From: Bacillota bacterium
Lineage (GTDB): Bacteria; Bacillota; Clostridia; DSM-8532
Direction: 5' to 3'
DNA length: 64,000 nt
Assembly: GCA_023415825.1 (NCBI GenBank)
Contig: JAEZJF010000015.1
Span: 186,001-250,000 of the forward strand
Positions 17,003 to 25,411 of the stretch are shown in pieces. The notes under the pieces are model-generated. The model saw only the letters and a list, made by a program, of their open reading frames with translations, ran no database searches and had not been told where the DNA came from. The position numbers were made by a program, and so were the translations under genes. Every line of letters begins with the position of its first letter. Position 1 is the stretch's first letter.

Positions 17003-17752
17003 ATGCAAAATTATCCTATGGGACCAATTGTACATACGATCCAGCCCAACGACACCCTCTATCTGCTGGCCCAAAGATACAACACCACCGTTCAGGCAAT
17101 TATTGCAGCCAATCCGGGGACAAACCTGAACACCCTCTATATTGGACAAAGAATCTCTATTTGGCCGGGCTATAGAAATACCTATTCCACTTCCGGTCAG
17201 CCCTGTGCCGGAATAAGCGAAGCAGCGGCCAACTTGAGGCTCCAATTACATAAGCTATGGCAACAGCATGTTTACTGGACAAGAATGACCATTATAAGTA
17301 TGGTTTTCAATTTGCCTGATGTAAATGTTGTTACCGATCGCCTCTTAAGAAATCCGAAAGACTTTGAGGCCCTGCTCAGACCTTTGTATGGTGATCAGAT
17401 CGCTTCCAGGTTTGCTGATTTATTTACAAGCCACCTCGACATTGCTGCTCAGCTCGTCAAAGCAGCCATAGCAGGCGATAGCAGAGCCGTTGCTGAGTTA
17501 GAAAGAACTTGGTATGCCAATGCAAGCGAAATAGCCTCGTTCCTTGCAAGTATAAACCCCTATTGGTCTCAGGAAGTATGGCAAGCGATGCTTTTTGAGC
17601 ATTTGAGATTAACAAAGTCTGAAGCGGTCAACATGATTAATAAGAATTACCAGGCTAGTATAAACGTTTTTGATGAGATTGAGAATCAGGCCTTAAGGAT
17701 GGCCGATGTTATGGTAGATGGTATTATCAGACAGTTCCCTGAGAAATTTTAG
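17003..17752 (+). CDS. LysM domain protein
   Basis: 249 residues from ATG 17003, with AAGGTGAT as ribosome site. An N-terminal LysM motif (about 8-55: HTIQPNDTLYLLAQRYNTT...NPG...LYIGQRISI) binds N-acetylglucosamine polymers. There is no signal peptide, as in many clostridial LysM proteins associated with spores. The C-terminal ~170 residues are helical (LPDVNVVTDRLLRNPKDFE, SEAVNMINKNYQASI) and belong to a widespread clostridial helper domain that databases sometimes mislabel as acetylglutamate kinase; no kinase motif is visible here. A role at the spore coat or cortex is plausible but inferred. Confidence 0.88.
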   Translation: MQNYPMGPIVHTIQPNDTLYLLAQRYNTTVQAIIAANPGTNLNTLYIGQRISIWPGYRNTYSTSGQPCAGISEAAANLRLQLHKLWQQHVYWTRMTIISMVFNLPDVNVVTDRLLRNPKDFEALLRPLYGDQIASRFADLFTSHLDIAAQLVKAAIAGDSRAVAELERTWYANASEIASFLASINPYWSQEVWQAMLFEHLRLTKSEAVNMINKNYQASINVFDEIENQALRMADVMVDGIIRQFPEKF

Positions 17753-17782
17753 GCTATGGATTATCAAAGATCTTTAGGAAAG

Positions 17783-17812
17783 GCAGGCAGTAGATTTCGC
17801 TGTCTGCTTTTT
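17783..17812 (+). terminator. Terminator after the LysM gene
   Basis: Arms GCAGGCAG / CTGTCTGC around TAGATTTCG, then TTTTTT. Confidence 0.75.
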
Positions 17813-17907
17813 CCTGATTTCAGGGTTGAGGCCAGTAGCTCAATCATTTTGTCGTTGACTCCCTACAGTAGCAAGCATATGAGCGCATGAGGGAGCTTGA
17901 CCATTGA

Positions 17908-18675
17908 TTATTCAGCGTGGCCCCGCCGCGTTTCAAAGACAAAATTCATAAAAGGACTCTCGTCCGTGAATGGCGTTCGCTGATAATCGCCATATATCTC
18001 TTTCAAGAAAAGGCCAATTTCATCAGCCATAGACAGCATTTCCTGTTTTGAAATAACGGAGAAACGAATATCTAAAAAGCGTTTCTCTATCATATGGTTC
18101 TGCTTGTCATAGATTTCGTAAAACTGCGTTCCGCTTATCAGCTTGTCTTTTTCCGAATGAGTATTGTAATAGGTGACTATCATCGTTTTTCCGTCATTAA
18201 GCTGAAATTTGCCAAGCGGCTTCATATTTCCATCGGCAGATTTTATTCGATAAGCTGGATTGTATAACGTACAGAAAAATGTCCCTCCCGGTGCAAGATG
18301 GTCATAGATTGCATGAATGGCCTGTTGGCGCATGTCAGCATCAGTAATCTCCGCAATAGAGTTAAACGGTATCATAATGAGGTCATATGTTTTGCCCAAT
18401 GCCAAATTGCATACGTCCTGACAGATGATAGTTACATTGTCAGAAGCATTTAGCTTTCCACGAAAAACACGCAACATATCTTCGGAATAGTCAACGCAGG
18501 TCAGGGAGTACCCTGCCCGTATCAGTGGCAGGGACACGCGCCCCGTACCGCACATCAATTCTAATATGTTTTTGTAGTTTTTGCAGAAATCCTTATAGAA
18601 CGCAACATCAAAATCAACATTAACGTAGTAATCGTATAAATCTGCTACATAGTTAAAATCAATATTCTTTGTCAT
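17908..18675 (-). CDS. Class I SAM-dependent methyltransferase
   Basis: 255 residues from ATG 18675, preceded by GGAG; in-frame ATGs at 18690 and 18705 are alternatives. Motif I is ILELMCGTGRVSLPLIRAG with the acidic end of strand 2 in LTCVDYSEDML; motif II is YDLIMIPFNSIAEI, and the post-motif region is LAPGGTFFCTLYNP. It transfers a methyl group from SAM to an unknown small molecule or macromolecule. It stands alone on the minus strand, convergent with the LysM gene, and shows no conserved partner. The YDYYV near the N-terminus is typical of small-molecule methyltransferases. Confidence 0.88.
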   Translation of the reverse strand: MTKNIDFNYVADLYDYYVNVDFDVAFYKDFCKNYKNILELMCGTGRVSLPLIRAGYSLTCVDYSEDMLRVFRGKLNASDNVTIICQDVCNLALGKTYDLIMIPFNSIAEITDADMRQQAIHAIYDHLAPGGTFFCTLYNPAYRIKSADGNMKPLGKFQLNDGKTMIVTYYNTHSEKDKLISGTQFYEIYDKQNHMIEKRFLDIRFSVISKQEMLSMADEIGLFLKEIYGDYQRTPFTDESPFMNFVFETRRGHAE

Positions 18676-19023
18676 GTTCGCCCACTCCATATCTATCTGA
18701 AGCAAATCGGCCTTATTTGCCTATTATCAACTAAAGTATATCAGTCTATCGGTGTTAATTCAATTACCGTGGTATACCCATGACGAGTTTGCAGAATGTT
18801 CCAGACGTAATCATCGCCGAGCTTTTTTACGGACAGAACAAGCTAAAAATTATGCCTTGGCCTATATGAAGAATATTCTTGACTAATCGGTGTACTGGTG
18901 CGGAGGATCTAAATGGGAGGACGAGCCTGTGATACGAATTAGCTAATTGAAAATTTTTCTGTGTTTACTTTCGTTGCTTTTGCAAAAACTAGAGATGAAA
19001 TAATTTGAAATGGAGATGACGCA
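18676..19023. other. Intergenic region with a possible transposase remnant
   Basis: 348 bases with no intact gene. One open stretch resembles a transposase N-terminus (listed separately). The rest is AT-rich. The CBS gene's weak GGAG ribosome site lies at the right edge. Confidence 0.5.
18770..18886 (+). pseudogene. Possible transposase N-terminal remnant
   Basis: A 38-codon stop-terminated reading without a start encodes HDEFAECSRRNHRRAF followed by LRTEQAKNYALAYMKNILD. The basic, Arg-rich block followed by a short helix before the stop resembles the N-terminus of IS701-like DDE transposases (fingers such as FxRxExRxxAxxYxxGLL). There are no inverted repeats and no catalytic region. The call rests on resemblance recalled from the family, without alignment. 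Confidence 0.22.
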
Positions 19024-19464
19024 ATGAAAGTAAAAGATATTATGACTAAAAATGTAGCTTATATCGGCCCTGATTCAACGGTAGTTGAGGCCGCACAGAT
19101 GATGCAAAAGCATAATATAGGCTCCATACCTGTATGCGATCAATCAGGTGTCGTGGGTATTGTAACCGACCGTGATATTATTGTCCGTAATATAGCCCAT
19201 GGCAACAACCCACAAAGCACACCCGTAAAAGATGTTATGACCTCTAAGGTCACAACGGCTTCCCCTGAAGCGGACGTAAGTGAAATAACAGAAATGATGG
19301 CAGGGAATCAAATTCGCAGGGTGCCTGTGGTTGAGAACAACATGATTGTCGGTATGTTGGCTTTAGGAGATGTAGCTGCCGATAACCGGCTTAATATGGA
19401 AGCATCTGAAGCACTTTCAGAAATTTCCAAACCGGCCAATCCTGAGATGATGAATAAAGGCTAA
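19024..19464 (+). CDS. CBS domain pair protein
   Basis: 146 residues consisting of two CBS repeats (about 1-58 and 68-125; MKVKDIMTKNVAYIGPDSTV and DVMTSKVTTASPEADV), each ending in a VGI/VGML-D turn. The C-terminal 20 residues are an unstructured tail. Stand-alone CBS pairs bind AMP/ATP or similar ligands and act as energy sensors, often in stress responses. There is no fused effector and no obvious partner gene. RBS GGAG lies ten bases upstream. A strong terminator follows, so it is monocistronic. Confidence 0.92.
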   Translation: MKVKDIMTKNVAYIGPDSTVVEAAQMMQKHNIGSIPVCDQSGVVGIVTDRDIIVRNIAHGNNPQSTPVKDVMTSKVTTASPEADVSEITEMMAGNQIRRVPVVENNMIVGMLALGDVAADNRLNMEASEALSEISKPANPEMMNKG

Positions 19465-19470
19465 GAGAAA

Positions 19471-19512
19471 AGATCAGCCAACTTGCTATTAACAGGATTG
19501 GCTGATCTTTTG
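19471..19512 (+). terminator. Terminator after the CBS-pair gene
   Basis: Arms AGATCAGCCAA / TTGGCTGATCT around a 17-base loop, followed by TTTTGTTT. Confidence 0.8.
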
Positions 19513-19523
19513 TTTACTCAAAA

Positions 19524-20177
19524 TTACTTTTTTAGTTCCTCTTTTCCTGTTATCTTACTTGTAGCATCCTTTTTAAAGGTTGATTTGGCCTCATCAGTCG
19601 TGAAATAGACATTACCTTCAACCGTGGCATCCACTAATTCAAAATTCTTAGCGGAGACATAGACATCACCCTTGAAGGTTCCATGCTGGATACTTGCCTT
19701 TGGGCTTTTGATGGTAAGCTTTGGAGCAGTTAATTTGAATCTGTTGGTAATATTGCGGTTATCGTCCTGGGTATAAAGCGCTATCTTTCGCTGAATGATT
19801 TTATTTCCGGCTTCATCTTTCTTACCGTTATCAAATTCGCCTTCAAGTACAAGGTCTTTATTGAATGTCAAATCCTTCAATAAACAAATAATCCATTCAC
19901 CTTTACTGCTGATGGCTTTTTCAAATGCCGCTTCGGTATTGACTATGGAGGCTGTTGTTTTCATGTCCGTACCCGGTGAAGCTGTTGGTGACATTGTTAC
20001 TCCCATGGTTGGAGATGGCGAGGTTGTTACGGTTGGACGAGGTGTGGCTGTCAAGGTCGGGGTTATGGTCGGTGTCTTGGTTGGAGTCGGCTTGCCGGTA
20101 GTGCCGCATCCGGTTGCAACAGCGCAAATTAACACCAGTGCTAAAAATAGGGCTTCTAATTTAATAACACGTTTCAT
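19524..20177 (-). CDS. Thr/Pro-rich lipoprotein, possible polymer-forming beta-helix
   Basis: 217 residues. A type II signal peptide ends in VATGC (cysteine 24). A linker of about 45 residues made of TPT/TPS repeats follows, then a domain of about 140 residues with repeated hydrophobic strands (KDLTFNKDLVLEG, KLTIKSPKASIQHG, TFKGDVYVSAKNFELVDATVEGNVYF). The regular strand-turn spacing suggests a right-handed beta-helix like those of polymer-forming cytoskeletal or surface proteins. AAGGAGG lies 8 bases before the ATG. The Thr-rich linker may be glycosylated and span the wall. Function unknown. Its 5' side carries the dispersed repeat at 20275-20385. Confidence 0.82.
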   Translation of the reverse strand: MKRVIKLEALFLALVLICAVATGCGTTGKPTPTKTPTITPTLTATPRPTVTTSPSPTMGVTMSPTASPGTDMKTTASIVNTEAAFEKAISSKGEWIICLLKDLTFNKDLVLEGEFDNGKKDEAGNKIIQRKIALYTQDDNRNITNRFKLTAPKLTIKSPKASIQHGTFKGDVYVSAKNFELVDATVEGNVYFTTDEAKSTFKKDATSKITGKEELKK

Positions 20178-20274
20178 CTAAAGTCCTCCTTGATTGTTAA
20201 TTGATTTATCTTTAGTACAGTATGTCCCAAATGATAGAAATTCACTCAAATAATTATTATGTAAGCGAGCCATA

Positions 20275-20385
20275 AACGTTCGAATTCTTTGATTTCGGTA
20301 ACACGTGATGTTATTAATACGAAGTATCAATAACTCGGTTACCTGCTCGAAATCTTTGATTTCGGTAACAGGTGATGTTATTATG
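20275..20385. repeat. Dispersed palindromic repeat, two tandem units (copy A)
   Basis: Two units, each with the core (G)AATCTTTGATTTCGGTAAC (20281-20302, 20349-20368), flank a hairpin at 20311-20333. Each unit ends in GTGATGTTATTA. Related copies lie at 43170-43300, 46230-46290, 47049-47100 and 48280-48330. The 20311-20333 hairpin recurs in inverse orientation, base for base, at 43271-43293. Confidence 0.75.
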
Positions 20386-20431
20386 ATTACTGTATGTCAA
20401 AAAATCGAAATTAAGTAACTGAGAGGATTTA

Positions 20432-21985
20432 ATGAGTATTTTAACTGTTGAAAATGTCAGCCACAGCTTTGGTGGAAGAAAAATCTTAGAAAATGCTACC
20501 TTCCGATTATTGAAAGGTGAGCATGTGGGTCTGGTAGGGGCAAATGGTGAAGGAAAATCCACATTTTTAAATATCATCACGGGAAAGCTCATGCCCGATG
20601 AAGGAAAAATTGAGTGGTGCAATCGTATTACGACGGGTTACTTGGATCAGTATACCGTTCTTACCAAGGGAAAAACTATTCGGGAAGTCTTGAGAGAGGC
20701 CTTCCAGCATATGTTTGATCTTGAGCAAGAAATGCTTCAGATCTATGAAAAAATGGCCGATGCGTCAGAATCTCAATTAAATGCAATGATGGAAGATGTA
20801 GGTGAGATTCAAAGTGAGCTTGAGCATAGTGGCTTCTATATTCTTGATGCCAAAATAGAGGAAGTGGCTAACGGTCTTGGCTTGGGCGAAATAGGACTTG
20901 AAAGGGATGTCTCCGAGTTGAGTGGAGGACAGCGCTCCAAAGTGCTTCTGACCAAGCTTTTGTTGGAAAATCCGATGATCCTGATTTTGGACGAGCCTAC
21001 CAATTTTTTGGATGAAAATCATATTATTTGGCTTAAGAACTTTTTAAAAAGCTATGAGAACAGCTTTATTATGGTCTCCCACGATATACCGTTTTTAAAT
21101 GATGTGGTCAATGTGGTCTACCATGTGGAGAATGCTGAATTAACAAGATACACAGGCAATTACGATCAATTTCAGCAAATGTACCTGCTAAAGAAACAAC
21201 AGAATCATATTGCCTATGATAAACAACAGAAAGAAATCGAAAAGCTGGAGGATTTTATAGCCCGTAACAAGGCGAGGGCAGCGACGGCAAACCTGGCAAA
21301 AAGCAGGCAAAAGAAGCTTGATAAGATGGAGATTATAGAAAAGAACCGGGAAAAAATCAAACCCTTCTTTAAATTTAGAGAGGCAAGAGCTCCAGGAAAG
21401 GTAATCTTTCAAGCTGACCAATTGGTAATTGGTTATGGAGAGCCCTTGACGAGACCCTTGGACCTCAGCCTTGAACGAGGGCAGAAGATAGCCATTAAGG
21501 GAGTAAATGGCCTTGGGAAAACAACCCTCCTAAAGACGCTTTTAGGGCTGATCAAACCCGTTACAGGTCAGGTCGCACTTGACGATTATATCTATCCCGG
21601 CTATTTTGAGCAGGAATCGGAGCGATCGGACAGGACGGCTCTCGAAGAGATTTGGAGCTTGTACCCTGGTATGAATAATGGAGAGGTAAGAAGTGCGCTA
21701 GCGAAATGCGGGCTCACAACCGAACATATCCAAAGTCAGATGTCGGTTTTAAGTGGTGGAGAAAGTGCCAAGGTACAGCTTTGCAAGCTCATGTTGAAAG
21801 AGATAAATTGGCTGGTACTGGATGAGCCCACCAACCATTTGGATGTTGATGCTAAGGATGAGCTTAAAAAAGCTTTGAGGGAATTTAAGGGAACCATTAT
21901 TCTGGTCAGCCATGAGCCGGAATTCTATGAGGATTGGGTTACGGGAGTCTGGAATGTTGAGAACTGGACCACAAAGATTGTATAA
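20432..21985 (+). CDS. ABC-F family ATPase (ribosome-associated type)
   Basis: 517 residues with two ABC cassettes and no membrane segment. Cassette 1: Walker A GANGEGKST (about 37-45), signature LSGGQRSK, Walker B ILDEPTNFLDE. Cassette 2: Walker A GVNGLGKTT, signature LSGGESAK, Walker B LVLDEPTNHLD. The inter-domain linker (about 255-315) is basic and helical (FIARNKARAATANLAKSRQKK), the P-site-tRNA interaction motif of ABC-F factors. Both ATP sites look intact. ABC-F proteins act on the ribosome in translation control or protect it from antibiotics. Close to a TipAL-type MerR gene and a second ABC-F, it could be a resistance factor, but the linker alone does not establish this. Confidence 0.93.
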   Translation: MSILTVENVSHSFGGRKILENATFRLLKGEHVGLVGANGEGKSTFLNIITGKLMPDEGKIEWCNRITTGYLDQYTVLTKGKTIREVLREAFQHMFDLEQEMLQIYEKMADASESQLNAMMEDVGEIQSELEHSGFYILDAKIEEVANGLGLGEIGLERDVSELSGGQRSKVLLTKLLLENPMILILDEPTNFLDENHIIWLKNFLKSYENSFIMVSHDIPFLNDVVNVVYHVENAELTRYTGNYDQFQQMYLLKKQQNHIAYDKQQKEIEKLEDFIARNKARAATANLAKSRQKKLDKMEIIEKNREKIKPFFKFREARAPGKVIFQADQLVIGYGEPLTRPLDLSLERGQKIAIKGVNGLGKTTLLKTLLGLIKPVTGQVALDDYIYPGYFEQESERSDRTALEEIWSLYPGMNNGEVRSALAKCGLTTEHIQSQMSVLSGGESAKVQLCKLMLKEINWLVLDEPTNHLDVDAKDELKKALREFKGTIILVSHEPEFYEDWVTGVWNVENWTTKIV

Positions 21986-22015
21986 AAATAATTCAATTTA
22001 TTCAAAAAAACAGTG

Positions 22016-22046
22016 TTGACATTGACGTAGCGTAAAGGTGTAACAT
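22016..22046 (+). promoter_or_regulatory. MerR-type promoter with 19-bp spacer
   Basis: TTGACA (22016-22021) and TAACAT (22041-22046) are separated by 19 bases, the over-long spacing that MerR activators correct by twisting DNA. The spacer holds TTGACGTAGCGTAAAGG, resembling MerR/Mta operator dyads. It lies just before the MerR gene, so autoregulation is likely. Confidence 0.75.
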
Positions 22047-22069
22047 CAATCTTGTAAGGAGCAACAAAT

Positions 22070-22834
22070 ATGGAATACACCGTGCAAAAGCTTGGCAAAT
22101 TAGCTGGAATAAGTACCCGTACACTCCGGTATTACGATGAGATTGGCATTCTTAAGCCGGCAAGAATCAATTCATCCGGTTATCGGATTTACGGGAAAAA
22201 AGAAGTGGATCGGCTGCAGCAGATACTTTTTTACAGAGAGCTGGGTGTGAGCCTGGACAGTATCAAAGACATGGTCACAGCACCTTCCTTTGATGGCGCC
22301 AAAGCGTTGCGGGAACACCATGATAAGCTTCTTAGAAAAAGAGAACAACTAGATATCCTAATTGCTAATGTTGAAAAAACAATAGCAGTTACAGAAGGGA
22401 GAATTGAGATGACTGATAAGGAAAAATTCGAAGGGTTTAAACAAAAGCTCATTGATGAGAATGAGGAAAAGTATGGTGAAGAGATACGGCAGAAGTACGG
22501 CAAGGAGACGGTGGAAAAGTCGAATGCTCATTTTAAAAACATGAGCAAAGAGGATTATGACACCATGAACAGCCTAGCGGGTCAGATAACGGAAACCTTG
22601 GCCGAAGCCTTCAAAACCGGGGATCCTTCAGGCCCGCTTGCACAAAAAGCAGCAGACTTGCACAAGCAATGGATTACCTATTGTTGGGATCATTACAGCA
22701 AGGAAGCTCATGCGGGTCTTGCTCAAATGTATGTGGATGACGAAAGATTCACAGCCTACTATGACAAAGACCAGCCCGGAACTGCGGCATTTTTGAGGGA
22801 TGCCATTCATATTTACACAGGTATGAAGGCATAA
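22070..22834 (+). CDS. MerR family regulator with TipAS antibiotic-recognition domain
   Basis: 254 residues. N-terminal winged helix (YTVQKLGKLAGISTRTLRYYDEIGIL, about 1-72) is followed by a dimerisation coiled coil (about 75-110) and a C-terminal TipAS domain (about 145-254) containing WITYCWDHYSKEAHAGLAQMYVDDERFTAYYD. TipAS domains trap thiopeptides and other compounds; TipAL/Mta proteins activate multidrug genes and themselves. The promoter has the 19-bp spacer expected for self-activation. It lies between two ABC-F genes, so one or both may belong to its regulon, although a terminator separates it from the downstream one. RBS GGAG is present. Confidence 0.94.
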   Translation: MEYTVQKLGKLAGISTRTLRYYDEIGILKPARINSSGYRIYGKKEVDRLQQILFYRELGVSLDSIKDMVTAPSFDGAKALREHHDKLLRKREQLDILIANVEKTIAVTEGRIEMTDKEKFEGFKQKLIDENEEKYGEEIRQKYGKETVEKSNAHFKNMSKEDYDTMNSLAGQITETLAEAFKTGDPSGPLAQKAADLHKQWITYCWDHYSKEAHAGLAQMYVDDERFTAYYDKDQPGTAAFLRDAIHIYTGMKA

Positions 22835-22851
22835 TGAAAGAGATGTAGCCT

Positions 22852-22880
22852 AAGCGATTGGAATAGCCAATCGCTTTTTT
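22852..22880 (+). terminator. Terminator after the MerR gene
   Basis: Arms AAGCGATTGG / CCAATCGCTT with a 5-base loop, followed by TTTT. Confidence 0.85.
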
Positions 22881-22960
22881 TATGGATGTGCTTGTGGGGC
22901 TATCTTTTACTGGATTTCTATGTTACAATTTAGTGATTTTAATTATAAAGAGGTATTGAA

Positions 22961-24562
22961 TTGATTACAGTAACCAATCTCAGCTTAAACTTTACAGGCA
23001 CAAACTTGTTTTCAAGTGTTAATGTGAAATTTACCCCCGGCAACTGCTATGGCATTATCGGTGCCAATGGCGCAGGGAAGTCCACTTTTCTAAAAATATT
23101 GTCAGGAGAAATTGAGCCCTCTACCGGAGAGGTTTCTATTCCTGAAAACATAAGAATGTCGGTTTTAAAACAGGATCACTATGCCTATGATGAATTTACC
23201 GTACTTGATACTGTCATCATGGGCAATATGCGCTTATATGAAATTTCAAAGGAAAAGGATGAGCTCTATGCCAAGGCTGATTTTTCTGATGAAGACGGAA
23301 TAAAGGCTTCGGAGTTGGAAGCGGAATTCGCCGAGCTTAACGGATGGGAGGCTGAGACTGAGGCTTCAAAGCTTATTCAGGGCTTAGGCCTGGATAATGA
23401 TCTGCTTTATGCTCAAATGAACAGTCTGACGGGAAATGAAAAAGTTAAAATTCTACTTGCTCAGGCCTTATTTGGTCACCCTGATATTATTCTCCTGGAC
23501 GAGCCTACCAATCATTTAGATATTGCATCTAAAAACTGGCTGGAGGACTTTTTGCTGGAGTACACGGGAACCATCATCGTGGTTTCCCATGATCGCCATT
23601 TCTTGAATACGGTTTGTACCCATATTGCAGATATTGATTATGGTAAAATTAAGGTATTCGTTGGTAACTATGATTTCTGGTATGAAGCCAGTCAATTGAT
23701 TCAGCGTATGATTAAGGAACAAAACAAGAAAAACGAGGATAAGGCAAAAGACCTTCAAGCCTTTATATCCCGGTTTTCGGCCAATAAGTCCAAGTCCAAG
23801 CAAGCCACCTCAAGGAAGAAGCTTCTGGATAAGCTTACCCTTGATGATTTGCCGACTTCATCCCGAAAATATCCCTATGTAGGCTTTCAGATGGATCGGG
23901 AGCCAGGTAAGGAAATTCTCACTGTCGAGGGTATCAGTAAAACCATTGACGGGGTTAAGGTATTAAATAATGTTTCCTTCAGAGTCAACAAGGGTGATAA
24001 AATTGCGTTTGTCGGAGAGAACGAAATAGCAAACACAACACTTTTCAAGATTTTGATGGAAGAAATAGAACCCGATGAGGGCACCTATAAATGGGGTGTG
24101 AGCACTTCCCAATCCTATTTTCCCAAGGATAATTCCGAGTTCTTCAATGATAGCGATACCGATATTATTTGTTGGCTGAAGGAATATTCAAAAGACAAGA
24201 CCGATACGTATCTGAGAGGATTTTTGGGAAGAATGCTTTTCTCCGGCGATGATGTCTTTAAGCCGGTCAATGTTCTTTCGGGCGGCGAGAAGGTACGTTG
24301 CATGCTCTCACGGATGATGATGTTTGGCGCTAGTATACTAGTGCTCGACCAGCCGACCAACCATTTGGATCTTGAATCCATCACAGCTGTCAATAATGGT
24401 TTGATTGAATTCAAGGGCGTTGTGCTCTTTGCTTCTCATGATCACCAGTTCATTCAAACGGTGGCTAACCGCATTATCGAATTTACCGCTGAGGGAATGT
24501 ATGATAAGATGGCCTCTTATGATGAGTATATTGAGATGAGGCCCACCTTGTCTCCTCTCTAG
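22961..24562 (+). CDS. ABC-F family ATPase (YkpA/YbiT-like) with degenerate second ATP site
   Basis: 533 residues from a TTG start at 22961, with AAAGAGGT as ribosome site. Cassette 1 has Walker A GANGAGKST, an altered signature LTGNEKVK and an intact Walker B LLDEPTNHLD. Cassette 2 has a broken Walker A (GENEIANTT, Asn in place of the lysine), a normal signature LSGGEKVR, and Walker B LVLDQPTNHLD with Gln in place of the catalytic Glu. In the head-to-tail dimer, site 1 (cassette 1 Walkers plus cassette 2 signature) is therefore complete, and site 2 is degenerate on both faces. Cytosolic, with a basic linker. A ribosome-associated role is inferred from the family. The CPBP gene follows after 45 bases. 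Confidence 0.92.
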   Translation: MITVTNLSLNFTGTNLFSSVNVKFTPGNCYGIIGANGAGKSTFLKILSGEIEPSTGEVSIPENIRMSVLKQDHYAYDEFTVLDTVIMGNMRLYEISKEKDELYAKADFSDEDGIKASELEAEFAELNGWEAETEASKLIQGLGLDNDLLYAQMNSLTGNEKVKILLAQALFGHPDIILLDEPTNHLDIASKNWLEDFLLEYTGTIIVVSHDRHFLNTVCTHIADIDYGKIKVFVGNYDFWYEASQLIQRMIKEQNKKNEDKAKDLQAFISRFSANKSKSKQATSRKKLLDKLTLDDLPTSSRKYPYVGFQMDREPGKEILTVEGISKTIDGVKVLNNVSFRVNKGDKIAFVGENEIANTTLFKILMEEIEPDEGTYKWGVSTSQSYFPKDNSEFFNDSDTDIICWLKEYSKDKTDTYLRGFLGRMLFSGDDVFKPVNVLSGGEKVRCMLSRMMMFGASILVLDQPTNHLDLESITAVNNGLIEFKGVVLFASHDHQFIQTVANRIIEFTAEGMYDKMASYDEYIEMRPTLSPL

Positions 24563-24607
24563 GTCTTGTGTTGAGTGCTTCTTGAAAGTGCTATAAGGAA
24601 GAATGGC

Positions 24608-25288
24608 ATGAGCAAAGAAAGAAAAACAGCCATTGGGGTTATATTGGTCCTAATCATTTCATGTACTTTGATGTATTTTATTGAAGTCATGGTTAAGCCT
24701 GGGTACTTCGTGAAGTCCGTCTGGAAATTTGGCGCGTTCGTCATATTACCTTTATTTTACTGCGCAGTTGACAGAAATATAGCCCTTAAGGATTTTTTCA
24801 TGGTAAGCACAAGAAAGCAGCTTATGCGCTCCCTGGCCTTAGGGGTGGGAGTGTATGTGTTTATCCTTTGCGGTTATCTGGCATTAGCCCAATTTATTGA
24901 TTTGAGCAATATTGCGGCCAAGCTTTCAGAGAATTTAAGGGTTAACAAGGATAATTTCATCTTTGTCGCCCTCTATATTTCTTTTATCAATTCGCTTCTT
25001 GAGGAGTTCTTTTTTCGCGGCTTTGCCTTTCTTTCCTTGAACAAAATGCTGCCACGCTTTCTTTCATACACTATAAGCGCTTTTGCTTTTTCTGCCTATC
25101 ATATTGCCATTCTAACCGGTTGGTTTAGTCCTTGGCTCTTTGTTACCCTCATCGCAGGACTTTTTATATCGGGTTTGTTTTTTAACTGGCTCAATGAGAA
25201 AAGCAAGAACATTTATAGTTCTTGGCTTGTCCATATGTCAGCCAATTTTGCCATTAATACCATTGGCCTGATCATGTTTATGGGATAG
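24608..25288 (+). CDS. CPBP family intramembrane metalloprotease (CAAX/Abi)
   Basis: 226 residues from ATG 24608, with AAGGA about 9 bases upstream; an in-frame GTG at 24575 is less likely. Seven or eight membrane helices. The catalytic motif EEFFFR lies at 132-137, followed by the two conserved histidine sites, AYHIAIL and HMSANFAIN. Members process prenylated proteins in eukaryotes. In bacteria they are linked to bacteriocin self-immunity, membrane-protein turnover and maturation of peptides. It follows the degenerate ABC-F gene in the same direction and could be co-expressed. No peptide precursor gene is visible nearby. Confidence 0.88.
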   Translation: MSKERKTAIGVILVLIISCTLMYFIEVMVKPGYFVKSVWKFGAFVILPLFYCAVDRNIALKDFFMVSTRKQLMRSLALGVGVYVFILCGYLALAQFIDLSNIAAKLSENLRVNKDNFIFVALYISFINSLLEEFFFRGFAFLSLNKMLPRFLSYTISAFAFSAYHIAILTGWFSPWLFVTLIAGLFISGLFFNWLNEKSKNIYSSWLVHMSANFAINTIGLIMFMG

Positions 25289-25336
25289 CGGTATCTTACA
25301 AAATATTATGAGGGCTTGAGTTTGAGGAGTAATATC

Positions 25337-25366
25337 TTGATATAGGAATGTCGTAGAGAATATAAT
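25337..25366 (+). promoter_or_regulatory. Promoter of the EFR1 ferredoxin gene
   Basis: TTGATA and TATAAT with an 18-base spacer, about 45 bases before the start. Confidence 0.6.
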
Positions 25367-25411
25367 GATCTACGGAGTCCTTATATATTTGGTAAGTGAG
25401 GAGCGACGACT

